DNA from: Nanohaloarchaea archaeon PL-Br10_U2g5
GTDB taxonomy: Archaea > Halobacteriota > Halobacteria > Halobacteriales > Haloferacaceae
Assembly: GCA_001564205.1 (NCBI GenBank)
Contig: LKMY01000156.1
Coordinates: 1-5,226 of the forward strand
Length of the DNA: 5,226 bases
Direction: 5' to 3'
The notes beneath the pieces were generated by a model that saw only the letters and a list, made by a program, of their open reading frames with translations, was not told where the DNA came from and made no database searches. A program made the position numbers and the translations under genes. Positions 1-5,226 of the stretch are shown here, piece by piece. Numbering within the stretch: position 1 is the first letter of the stretch; each line of letters begins with the position of its first letter.

Positions 1-215
1 ACGAGCACCTCTGGGAGTACCTGCGTGACCTCTACCAGACGCCGGGCGTCGCCGAGACCGTGAACATGGACCACATCAAAGAGCACTACTACACGACCCA
101 TCCCGACGTGACCCCCTCTGGGATCATTGCTCGCGGCCCGGGCCTCGACTGGGAGGCGCCACACGACCGCGACCGGCTCCCCGGGGCGGCGCCGACGCCG
201 GACGCGTCGGACTGA
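1..215 (+). CDS. Glutathionyl-hydroquinone reductase-type glutathione S-transferase, C-terminal fragment (5' truncated by window edge)
   Basis: Reading in frame from base 3 gives the last 70 residues of a protein ending at TGA 213-215. The fragment contains LYQTPGVAETVNMDHIKEHYY, then a TPSGI stretch and GPGLDWEAPH. This order is characteristic of the C-terminal end of the YqjG/PcpF/ECM4 family (Xi-class transferases), which reduce glutathionyl-hydroquinones using a thiol cofactor. The HYY tyrosines lie in the family's conserved helical C-terminal domain. The catalytic N-terminal thioredoxin-like part, with its Cys, is outside the window, so activity cannot be judged. Haloarchaea are known to use gamma-glutamylcysteine rather than glutathione, so the true thiol partner may be that compound (inference). 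The protein is expected to be cytoplasmic. The fragment is about 69% G+C by hand count, clearly higher than the transporter genes that follow convergently. The tail after DWEAPH is low-complexity, rich in Pro, Asp and Ala, as is common in halophiles. Confidence 0.88.
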   Translation, partial: EHLWEYLRDLYQTPGVAETVNMDHIKEHYYTTHPDVTPSGIIARGPGLDWEAPHDRDRLPGAAPTPDASD

Positions 216-326
216 GTCGGGTTCAAAACCGTAATTCGCGAGCCGGTGTTGAAACGAAAGGAGAAACCACAGTCCGTCGTCGACAGCGAACGTATAGACA
301 TTTCAAGGCTGAAACCCCGTTTCTAC

Positions 327-357
327 GGCGGGAGGGATGTCAGCCTTCCATCCCGCC
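327..357 (-). terminator. Hairpin across the malG stop codon, possible operon end signal
   Basis: GGCGGGAGGGA (327-337) can pair with TCCATCCCGCC (347-357), with 10 of 11 positions matching and a 9-base loop. It overlaps the last codons and the stop (340-342) of the minus-strand permease gene. On the minus strand the bases beyond it hold only short T runs. A pyrimidine-rich stretch with three T triplets lies farther on, near 249-268. Archaeal termination depends mainly on U-rich tracts, so the hairpin may instead stabilise the mRNA 3' end. Its role is inferred. Confidence 0.35.
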
Positions 358-1404
358 GAACGAGAGGCCGCTCTCCACCGAGCGCTGTGCGGCGAAGTAG
401 ATGATCGCGACCGGAAGTGCGAATAGATTCGCGAACGCCGCGAAGCGTGTCCACGGGGTGCTGAATCGGCCTTCCGTTGCGAGATTGTACAGCTCTACTG
501 AGAGCGGGTAATTCTCCGGCGAAAGCAGCGTCTGTGCGATGATAAACTCGTTCCATCCCGCGAGCCAAACGAAGATGAGGATGACGGCGAGTCCGGGTTT
601 CGTCAGCGGGATGATGATCTCTCGGATCGTCTCGAGGAAGCTCGCGCCGTCGACCATCGCCGCCTCCTCGTAAGAGACGGGGATGTTGTCCATGTACGTT
701 TTCAACAGCCACGTGTTGAATGGGATCGCACCAGCGGCGTAGAACAGCCCGAGGATAAACAAGTTGTTCGTCAGCCCGTACGTGCTGAACAGCGAGTAGA
801 GGGCCACGAGCGTCGCGATCGATAACCCGGCACCGATCTGCGTGAACAGCACGTAGCCGTAGAGGATCCGTTTGCGAGCGATAAAGCTCCGACGTGAAAA
901 CGCGTACGCGGCGGGAACGATCATCGAGAATCCGACCACGATCGTCACCGAGACGATATAGAGGCTGTTGAACAGCGCACCGGGACCGGTGTCGGTGCCG
1001 GCCCATTCAAACGAGACGGGAAGCAGCCCGTTTCCGCCGAGTGCGACTGTCGGATAGCCCCAGTCGCCGCTCTCGAAGAAGAAGTCGGATTCGAAGATCA
1101 CCCACCGGTACGCATCGAGGTTGTACGTCGACGGATCCGGGAATATTCCGTCGGTATTGAACAGCCGAGTTCCCTCAGCGAGCGACGCCGCGGTGATCCA
1201 GTACAGCGGGAACAACAGGACGAGCAGCATCAAAAACCCGAGCGCGGTCATCGCGACGCTCGCGGCGACATCAAAGACGCTCCGATCGCCGTTTCGAACG
1301 TCGTAGATCGCTCGCTTGACCAGCACGACCGCGCGTTTTGGCGCTGTCGCAAAGCTGACGAGCTTCGCACGAAGCAGGTCGGCGCTCGACCGAAGCCAGC
1401 TCAT
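340..1404 (-). CDS. malG: MalG-type maltose/maltodextrin ABC transporter permease
   Basis: This 354-residue inner-membrane subunit forms one half of the translocation channel. Six hydrophobic segments lie near residues 46-71, 145-169, 180-207, 211-235, 270-290 and 320-341. The cytoplasmic EAA loop that docks on the ATPase is clear: E247-A-A, G253 and P266 in the IIIPL stretch. The C-terminus (AAQRSVESGLSFGGMEG) closely resembles the end of E. coli MalG, whose tail reaches into the MalK dimer. The protein is longer than E. coli MalG (296 residues) because of a basic cytoplasmic N-terminus of about 45 residues and a first external loop of about 73 residues (72-144) rich in Gly, Phe and Trp. The ATG overlaps the stop of the upstream permease gene in an ATGA, and an SD-like GGGGTG lies 8 bases before it, which supports this start. 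It is the last gene of the malE-malF-malG operon. Related CUT1 permeases for other oligosaccharides or glycerol phosphate look similar, so the substrate call rests on the binding protein. Confidence 0.93.
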   Translation of the reverse strand: MSWLRSSADLLRAKLVSFATAPKRAVVLVKRAIYDVRNGDRSVFDVAASVAMTALGFLMLLVLLFPLYWITAASLAEGTRLFNTDGIFPDPSTYNLDAYRWVIFESDFFFESGDWGYPTVALGGNGLLPVSFEWAGTDTGPGALFNSLYIVSVTIVVGFSMIVPAAYAFSRRSFIARKRILYGYVLFTQIGAGLSIATLVALYSLFSTYGLTNNLFILGLFYAAGAIPFNTWLLKTYMDNIPVSYEEAAMVDGASFLETIREIIIPLTKPGLAVILIFVWLAGWNEFIIAQTLLSPENYPLSVELYNLATEGRFSTPWTRFAAFANLFALPVAIIYFAAQRSVESGLSFGGMEG

Positions 1405-2432
1405 TTGTCAGCCACCCCTTCCGCGAGCCGACCGTACTTCACGGCGAAGTACATGAACAGCCCGACGAACCCGATCGCGACGATCAGGATCGCCGCCGAG
1501 AGGCCGAACTCGTTGAAGTTGAGCGCCTCTCGATAGCCGTACACGATTATCAGTTCGTTCTGTCTCGACGGACCGCCTTGGTTGAACACCCATGGAATCA
1601 GGAACTGTTGGAACGATGTCGCCCCCGTGAGGATCGATGCGAACAGCACGGGGCGTCTGATCGCGGGCAGCGTCACCGTCGTGAATCGGTGAAAATAGCC
1701 CGCCCCGTCAACTTTCGCGGCTTCGTGAAGCTCGCGAGGGACGTCTTGGAGCGCGCTCACGATGATGATCACCATGAACGGGTACGCTAACCAGACTTCC
1801 GTGATGACGTACGCGAAGAACGCCTCCCATCGGCCGCTTAAAAACCCGACCGGGACGTCGACCAACAACGCCTGCGGGACGGAGACGCTCGCGAAGAACA
1901 CAACCGTGTCGACCGCCGACCCGAGCCACAGTACGGCCTCGTTGTACTGGTCCAAGACGACGTTGAACACGCCAAACCGGGCGTCACTAAACATCCCGCG
2001 CCAGACGGTGATGGTGAAGATGGCCGGGAAGCCGAGCGGGACGATTACCGCCGCCCGCATGTACCGTTTGCCTGCCACCCTAGCGTGGTTCAAAAGCAGG
2101 GCGATTCCGACCGCGACAATGACTTTGATAACGAGTGAGACCGCCACGAACAGCCACGTCGTAGACATCGAGGTCCAAAACTGCGAGTCGCTCAACAGCT
2201 GCACGTAGTTGTCCAGTCCGATCAGCTCCGCGCTGCCGCCGATGACTGACCCGGCGAACGTCGCGTCAGTCAGCGAAATATAAAACAGGAAGACGATCGG
2301 ATACAGCATGAACGCAGAGAAGAGTATCATACCGGGCGCGACGAGGAGCAGTCCCCAGTCTCGTTTCGAAAATGGAATCCACTCCCAGAGCTGAGAGAGC
2401 TGGTTCACACCGGTGCCGATTGACGAAGCCAT
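1401..2432 (-). CDS. malF: MalF-type maltose/maltodextrin ABC transporter permease
   Basis: This 343-residue membrane subunit pairs with the downstream permease. Hydrophobic segments fall near residues 26-54, 92-114, 126-146, 206-228, 262-285 and 310-332. The EAA loop is intact: E237-A-A, G243 in VDGAG and L255-P256. The match to the corresponding E. coli MalF stretch (…LDGAGPF…ITLP…) is close. It lacks the roughly 180-residue external P2 domain that E. coli MalF uses to grip MalE, as in most archaeal and Gram-positive homologues. In its place an unusual insert of about 55 residues, partly hydrophobic (near 173-197), separates the third and fourth segments. Whether that insert enters the membrane cannot be told by eye. 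The start ATG lies 21 bases after the malE stop with no evident ribosome binding site. The next in-frame residues lead straight into the first membrane helix, so this start is reasonable. The stop overlaps the malG start by 4 bases (ATGA). Confidence 0.92.
   Translation of the reverse strand: MASSIGTGVNQLSQLWEWIPFSKRDWGLLLVAPGMILFSAFMLYPIVFLFYISLTDATFAGSVIGGSAELIGLDNYVQLLSDSQFWTSMSTTWLFVAVSLVIKVIVAVGIALLLNHARVAGKRYMRAAVIVPLGFPAIFTITVWRGMFSDARFGVFNVVLDQYNEAVLWLGSAVDTVVFFASVSVPQALLVDVPVGFLSGRWEAFFAYVITEVWLAYPFMVIIIVSALQDVPRELHEAAKVDGAGYFHRFTTVTLPAIRRPVLFASILTGATSFQQFLIPWVFNQGGPSRQNELIIVYGYREALNFNEFGLSAAILIVAIGFVGLFMYFAVKYGRLAEGVADK
1412..1420 (-). promoter_or_regulatory. Shine-Dalgarno-like site for malG
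   Basis: Read on the minus strand, AAGGGGTGG contains GGGGTG, close to the archaeal GGAGGTGA core, 8 bases before the malG ATG. It lies within the final codons of malF. With the ATGA overlap it points to reinitiation or coupled translation of the two permeases, which would favour equal amounts. It is the only good ribosome binding site I see among the genes of this window. Confidence 0.55.
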
Positions 2433-2453
2433 GATAGATCTGTGGGGGTGTGC

Positions 2454-3668
2454 TTAGATGCGATCGCGGATCTCGTCGGCGGCCTGATCGAGCGCCTCGT
2501 CCCCGTCTTGGTCTCCGTTAAAGACGCGGGTCAGAGCCTCCTCGACCGGCTCCCAGACGCTGTCCATGTCCGGATGCGTCGGCATCGGAACGCCGTGGTC
2601 GACCTGCTGAGCGAACGCCTCGACTTCGTCCGTGAGCTCCGTATCCGTGACGGCGGCTTCAAGTACCGGAATGAAGCCGTGGCGTTCGGCGTTGTTGAGG
2701 ATGATGTCCTCGTTTGTCGTGTACCACTCTGCGAAACCGGTGATGGCTTCGAGAGTGTCTTCTTCCGCATCTGCGAGCATCGAGCTGAAATAGAGCATCT
2801 GGATCCCGGAGAACGACCGAGGATGGTGACCGTCGACGGTCGGTAGCTCCGTGACGCCGATGTTCTCGACCTCATCGCCGAGGTTTCCGAGCTCCCACGG
2901 ACCGTTGATCGCAAACGGTGCGAGCTCGTCGGCGAAAACGACGATTTGCGACTCGTATCCGGGATCCTCCGGGATGTAGTCGAACAGGGTCTCGAGCGCT
3001 TCGAGGCCCTGCTTGCACTCGTCGCTATCGACGGTCACCTCGAGCGCGTCCTCGTCGTAGAGGTTCCCGCCGAACACCTGCAGGAAGCCGCTCGCGAAGT
3101 ACGGATCTGTCGCCGGATACGAGAGGCCGTACTCCCCGTTGGCCGGATCGTGGAACTCCTCCATGATATCGACCATCTCGTCCATCGTCGCCGGCGGCTC
3201 GTCGACCATGTCTTCGTTGTAATAGAGGGTGACCGTCTCGGAGGCGAACGGGAGCCCGTGAACGGCGTCGTCGAACTGGACTGCGTCTCGGGCCGCACCA
3301 GTGTACTGATCGAGCGAGACGTCTACGTCGTCGGTCGCGTCGTACAGGAACTCCGGCTCTTCACGGACTGCAAACCGGCCGACCCAGTCGTGCGCCCAGA
3401 TCCACGAGTGGGGACCGTCGCCGGACGGTATCGCGGTTTCGAGCTGGTCGTCGAGATCGCCACCGGGCTCTTCCTGAGTGATCTCGAGGCCGGACTCCTC
3501 CGCGTATGTCGCGAGTGCCTCCTGTATGTCCTCGTCCTCAGCGCCTGCGAGGTCAGTCCAAACCGTCGGACCGTCGATTTCGTCATCAGAGCCCGTACAA
3601 CCCGCAAGGGTTGCGATTGCGGCCGATCCCCCGATCGTCTTGAGCAGTGTTCGGCGTTTCTTGTTCAT
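2454..3668 (-). CDS. malE: MalE-type maltose/maltodextrin-binding lipoprotein (Tat-exported)
   Basis: This 404-residue receptor captures sugar outside the cell and delivers it to the permeases. The N-terminus shows a twin-arginine motif (KKRRTLLK, R5-R6), a short hydrophobic stretch and a lipobox LAGC with Cys24, so export is by Tat with lipid anchoring. An acidic Asp/Glu-rich linker follows. Compared with E. coli MalE from memory (mature numbering), W91, D94, E144, D188-P-Y190, W257 in AINGPW and W372 in DSVW line up with W62, D65, E111, E153-P-Y155, W230 and W340. These are residues of the maltodextrin pocket. W95 stands where MalE has R66, and the MalE D14/K15 pair is not evident. The C-terminal half otherwise follows MalE almost segment by segment (GVTELPT, IPVLEAA, final EALDQAADEI), and total length is close to the 396-residue precursor. 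It is the first gene of the operon, read from the divergent region. Trehalose or another alpha-glucoside remains possible. Confidence 0.93.
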   Translation of the reverse strand: MNKKRRTLLKTIGGSAAIATLAGCTGSDDEIDGPTVWTDLAGAEDEDIQEALATYAEESGLEITQEEPGGDLDDQLETAIPSGDGPHSWIWAHDWVGRFAVREEPEFLYDATDDVDVSLDQYTGAARDAVQFDDAVHGLPFASETVTLYYNEDMVDEPPATMDEMVDIMEEFHDPANGEYGLSYPATDPYFASGFLQVFGGNLYDEDALEVTVDSDECKQGLEALETLFDYIPEDPGYESQIVVFADELAPFAINGPWELGNLGDEVENIGVTELPTVDGHHPRSFSGIQMLYFSSMLADAEEDTLEAITGFAEWYTTNEDIILNNAERHGFIPVLEAAVTDTELTDEVEAFAQQVDHGVPMPTHPDMDSVWEPVEEALTRVFNGDQDGDEALDQAADEIRDRI

Positions 3669-3690
3669 GAGGTTTGCAACAAGTGAGGAA

Positions 3691-3714
3691 TTACATATTC
3701 ATACATTTAGTTTT
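3691..3714 (-). promoter_or_regulatory. Candidate TATA elements for the malEFG operon
   Basis: On the minus strand GAATATGTAA (3691-3700) is centred about 27 bases before the malE ATG, the position expected for a leaderless haloarchaeal transcript. A second AT-rich stretch, AAAAACTAAATG, ends just upstream at 3714. No Shine-Dalgarno sequence precedes malE (GCAAACCTC before the ATG), which favours a leaderless or very short-leader mRNA. The choice between boxes is uncertain. Confidence 0.4.
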
Positions 3715-3732
3715 TGGGATGTTCCTCGCTGA

Positions 3733-3750
3733 TCATTATATATAAAAATA
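3733..3750. promoter_or_regulatory. Shared AT-rich, TATA-like core of the divergent malE/malK region
   Basis: An uninterrupted AT stretch containing TATATATAAAAATA sits about midway in the 178-base divergent region. It reads as a TATA box in either direction. Used for the minus strand it would give malE a leader of about 40-50 bases. Used for the plus strand it would give malK a leader of about 75 bases. It is the most AT-rich run in the window. Whether it is a core promoter or an upstream element is inference. Confidence 0.4.
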
Positions 3751-3755
3751 GATGT

Positions 3756-3779
3756 TTTTCGAATCGGTATTTACGAAAA
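3756..3779. promoter_or_regulatory. Inverted repeat TTTTCG-N12-CGAAAA, candidate operator
   Basis: Two perfect 6-base arms separated by 12 bases lie between the AT-rich core and the malK TATA-like box. The centre-to-centre spacing of 18 bases is somewhat more than the 10-11 bases of one helical turn. A dimeric regulator bound here could act on both divergent promoters. No regulator gene lies in the window. The halobacterial TrmB sugar-regulator motif, as I recall it (TACT-N7/8-GAGTA), is not present in the region. Confidence 0.3.
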
Positions 3780-3812
3780 CATATTTCAACACAGTTTGAA
3801 AAATGAGGAAGA

Positions 3813-3822
3813 ATTATTATAC
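3813..3822 (+). promoter_or_regulatory. TATA-like box for a leaderless malK transcript
   Basis: ATTATTATAC is centred about 29 bases before the ATG at 3847, the spacing seen when transcription starts at or next to the start codon. Purine-rich GAGGAAGAA just upstream could serve as the BRE. No Shine-Dalgarno sequence lies within 15 bases of the ATG. This supports starting malK at 3847 rather than at the upstream in-frame TTG at 3796, because the box would lie inside that longer reading frame. Confidence 0.5.
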
Positions 3823-3846
3823 TCGGATGACGAACTGAAACAACGA

Positions 3847-4980
3847 ATGGCGGACGTCACATTAGACACTCTCCGAAAGGAGTTCGATAGAGGCACGATC
3901 GTCGCCGTGGACGACCTCGATCTAGCGATCGGCGACGGCGAGTTCGTCACGGTGGTCGGTCCGTCCGGCTGCGGGAAGACGACGACGCTGCGCATGGTCG
4001 CCGGATTGGAGGAGCCGACATCGGGACAGGTGGTCTTCGGCGACGAGGATGTGACGGAGCTCCACGCGAAAGATCGGCCCGTCGCAATGGTGTTCCAGAA
4101 TTACGCGCTGTATCCGCACAAGACCGTTCGGGAGAACATGGCGTTCGGGCTCAAAATGAGCACGGAAATGACCAAAGCCGAGCGGCACGAGCGAGTCCGA
4201 GAGATGGCTGAAATGATGGGAATCTTCGGCCTCCTCGATGATAAACCGGACGAGCTTTCCGGCGGACAGAAGCAACGAGTCGCCCTCGGTCGAGCCATCG
4301 TACGCGAGCCCGAAGTGTTCCTGTTTGACGAGCCGCTCTCGAATCTCGACGCGAAACTCCGGACAGAGATGCGCGCCGAGATCCAGAAGCTCCAGAAGGA
4401 GTTCGACGTCACTGCGATGTACGTCACTCACGATCAAGAGGAAGCGATGACGATGGGCGACCGGCTTGCGATTCTCAACGAGGGGCGGCTCCAGCAAGTC
4501 GGCAAGCCAACCGAGGTGTACGAGAACCCGGTCAACGAGTTCGTCGCCGGCTTCATCGGCTCGCCGTCGATGAACTTCATCGACGTCGTCGTCGAGCGGA
4601 GTGACAACTCGATGACCCTCGTCAACGAAGAGATCGGACTCGAGTTCGGACTCAGTGCGGAGTACGTCGCCGGGCATACCATCGAAAACACCTCGTACAC
4701 CCTGGGAATCCGGCCCGAGAATATAGACATCCACGAGCGTATCAACGGGGACGAAATCATCACCGCCTCGGTCGAAGTCGTCGAACCGATCGGCTCCGAC
4801 AACTATGTTCACTTGGCCATCAACAAAGACTTTCTCGCACGGTCCGACCCGAGCGTCAAGCCCGAGGCCGGTGACGACGTCGGGGTCGGCTTCGACGAGG
4901 AGAATATTCATCTGTTCCACCCCGAAACCGGAGAGGACGTGTTCCTGAGCGAGGACGAAATCGAAGCCGCGGTGGCCTGA
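3847..4980 (+). CDS. malK: MalK-type ABC transporter ATPase for maltose/maltodextrin uptake
   Basis: This 377-residue cytoplasmic ATPase forms the homodimer that powers the MalF-MalG channel. All catalytic motifs are intact: Walker A GPSGCGKT (38-45), Q-loop Q84, signature LSGGQ (137-141), Walker B FLFDEP with D161 and E162, D-loop SNLD (165-168) and switch H195. Residues from about 235 on form the MalK-type TOBE/OB regulatory domain, marked by FIGSPSMNF and LGIRPENI (285-292). Length matches E. coli MalK (371). The start at ATG 3847 gives MADVTLDTLRKEF, the normal beginning of this family. An in-frame TTG at 3796 would add 17 residues of acidic, AT-rich, unconserved sequence that overlaps the promoter, so I reject it. 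The gene is divergent from malEFG and has no partner after it. Several haloarchaeal MalK-like ATPases serve more than one sugar importer, so it could be shared. MsmX or UgpC names are alternatives, but the divergent MalEFG neighbours favour malK. Confidence 0.94.
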   Translation: MADVTLDTLRKEFDRGTIVAVDDLDLAIGDGEFVTVVGPSGCGKTTTLRMVAGLEEPTSGQVVFGDEDVTELHAKDRPVAMVFQNYALYPHKTVRENMAFGLKMSTEMTKAERHERVREMAEMMGIFGLLDDKPDELSGGQKQRVALGRAIVREPEVFLFDEPLSNLDAKLRTEMRAEIQKLQKEFDVTAMYVTHDQEEAMTMGDRLAILNEGRLQQVGKPTEVYENPVNEFVAGFIGSPSMNFIDVVVERSDNSMTLVNEEIGLEFGLSAEYVAGHTIENTSYTLGIRPENIDIHERINGDEIITASVEVVEPIGSDNYVHLAINKDFLARSDPSVKPEAGDDVGVGFDEENIHLFHPETGEDVFLSEDEIEAAVA

Positions 4981-4988
4981 ACAGGCCA
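4973..4988 (+). terminator. Palindromic hairpin over the malK stop codon
   Basis: TGGCCTG-AA-CAGGCCA has two perfect 7-base arms and contains the TGA stop (4978-4980). It could fold as a compact GC-rich hairpin at the mRNA 3' end. No T tract follows directly, so it may act in mRNA stability rather than termination. Confidence 0.3.
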
Positions 4989-5043
4989 GATGCCGGCTAC
5001 TTACTGCCGAAAAATAGGACACATCAGATCGATTGAAAACACG

Positions 5044-5064
5044 GCTCGCCCCCGAGCGTCTTTT
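5044..5064 (+). terminator. Stem-loop plus T run downstream of malK
   Basis: GCTCG (5044-5048), loop CCCC and CGAGC (5053-5057) form a short stem, followed by GTC and TTTT (5061-5064). The arrangement resembles an intrinsic terminator for malK and insulates mutL. The stem and the T run are both short, so the call is tentative. Confidence 0.4.
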
Positions 5065-5108
5065 CGCCGAATCGGCTTCACCGAGACACCCGACACCCGC
5101 GACAACGG

Positions 5109-5118
5109 TTTCAAGTAC
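5109..5118 (+). promoter_or_regulatory. TATA-like box for mutL
   Basis: TTTCAAGTAC is centred about 31 bases before the mutL ATG and matches the degenerate TTTCAA/TTTAAG type of box common in high-GC haloarchaea. No ribosome binding site precedes the ATG (CAACAGAGCGTA), so the transcript is probably leaderless. mutL thus appears to have its own promoter, independent of malK. Confidence 0.5.
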
Positions 5119-5143
5119 GCTCTCGTCCGACCAACAGAGCGTA

Positions 5144-5226
5144 ATGGAGCCGCCAGAGATCGAACGGCTGGACGAGCAGACCGTCCAGCGCATCGCGGCC
5201 GGCGAAGTCGTCGAGCGCCCGGCGAG
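5144..5226 (+). CDS. mutL: DNA mismatch repair protein MutL, N-terminal fragment (3' truncated by window edge)
   Basis: Only the first 27 residues and part of the next codon are inside the window. They read MEPPEIERLD and then QRIAAGEVVERPA, the hallmark first motif of MutL/PMS2/MLH1 proteins. In this GHKL-type ATPase the motif opens the nucleotide-binding N-terminal domain, and the catalytic ELVENS motif would follow just past the edge. MutL links mismatch recognition by MutS to strand excision in the cytoplasm. The start is well placed for the family and fits the upstream TATA-like box. The fragment is about 71% G+C, like the transferase gene at the left edge and unlike malK just upstream. 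No mutS lies immediately before it here, although the two are often adjacent. Whether the protein carries the endonuclease C-terminal domain cannot be seen. Confidence 0.9.
   Translation, partial: MEPPEIERLDEQTVQRIAAGEVVERPA

Noticed and set aside
216..232. GGGTTCAAAACC resembling a tRNA T-arm just after the transferase stop
   Set aside because: No acceptor, anticodon or D arm can be assembled around it, and no repeat of it marks the other side of the transporter cassette, so it is neither a tRNA nor a supported attachment site.
323..1006. Open frame of 227 codons on the minus strand overlapping malG in another frame
   Set aside because: Its translation is Arg- and His-rich, unlike the acidic halophile proteins. 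It overlaps the well-supported permease completely apart from its tail.
2946..3686. Open frame of 246 codons on the + strand opposite malE
   Set aside because: It lies entirely opposite the MalE-type gene and its promoter, shows no recognisable motif, and starts without any promoter or ribosome site.
3820..3846. TACTCGG near malK considered as half of a TrmB-type operator
   Set aside because: No GAGTA half-site follows at 7-8 bases, so the known halobacterial motif is not met.
3922..5193. Long open frame of 423 codons on the minus strand across malK and into mutL
   Set aside because: It is antisense to two clearly recognised genes, its translation has no recognisable domain, and long antisense frames are expected in GC-rich haloarchaeal genes with few A/T third positions.
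1..5226. Mobile element, CRISPR array, defence or other undescribed system
   Set aside because: Every long coding region is assigned to a known family, no spaced repeats or transposase are seen, and the intergenic gaps are all under 180 bases.

Overview
The window looks like chromosomal DNA of a haloarchaeon (class Halobacteria). The proteins are strongly acidic, rich in Asp and Glu. The secreted binding protein has a twin-arginine signal followed by a lipobox, the usual export route in this group. Promoters appear as TATA-like boxes about 27-31 bases before start codons with no ribosome binding site, as expected for leaderless transcripts. A genus cannot be named from the sequence alone.

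Layout. Bases 1-215 hold the 3' end of a glutathionyl-hydroquinone reductase-type glutathione transferase (+ strand). Bases 216-339 are a convergent gap without a gene. Bases 340-3668 hold a three-gene operon on the minus strand, read from right to left: a MalE-type binding lipoprotein, then a MalF-type permease, then a MalG-type permease. The permease genes overlap in an ATGA. Bases 3669-3846 are an AT-rich divergent regulatory region. Bases 3847-4980 hold a MalK-type ATPase on the + strand. A 163-base gap with terminator-like hairpins follows, and at 5144 the mismatch-repair gene mutL begins and runs off the right edge.

The four middle genes together encode one complete CUT1-family ABC importer: lipid-anchored receptor, two membrane subunits and ATPase. 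Its substrate is most likely maltose or maltodextrin. Key sugar-contacting residues of E. coli MalE can be matched in the binding protein, although one expected Arg is Trp. The receptor and permeases are transcribed away from the ATPase, so the 178-base region between them probably controls the whole importer. No glycoside hydrolase or transcription regulator for the system lies in the window.

The flanking genes are near 70% G+C (69% and 71% by hand count), while sampled lines of the importer genes are mostly 52-67%, averaging about 60%. This suggests the cassette has a different history from its neighbours. I see no mobile element, CRISPR array, RNA gene or clearly novel system. This is a well-formed sugar importer between two housekeeping genes, with some regulatory and structural details worth a second look.
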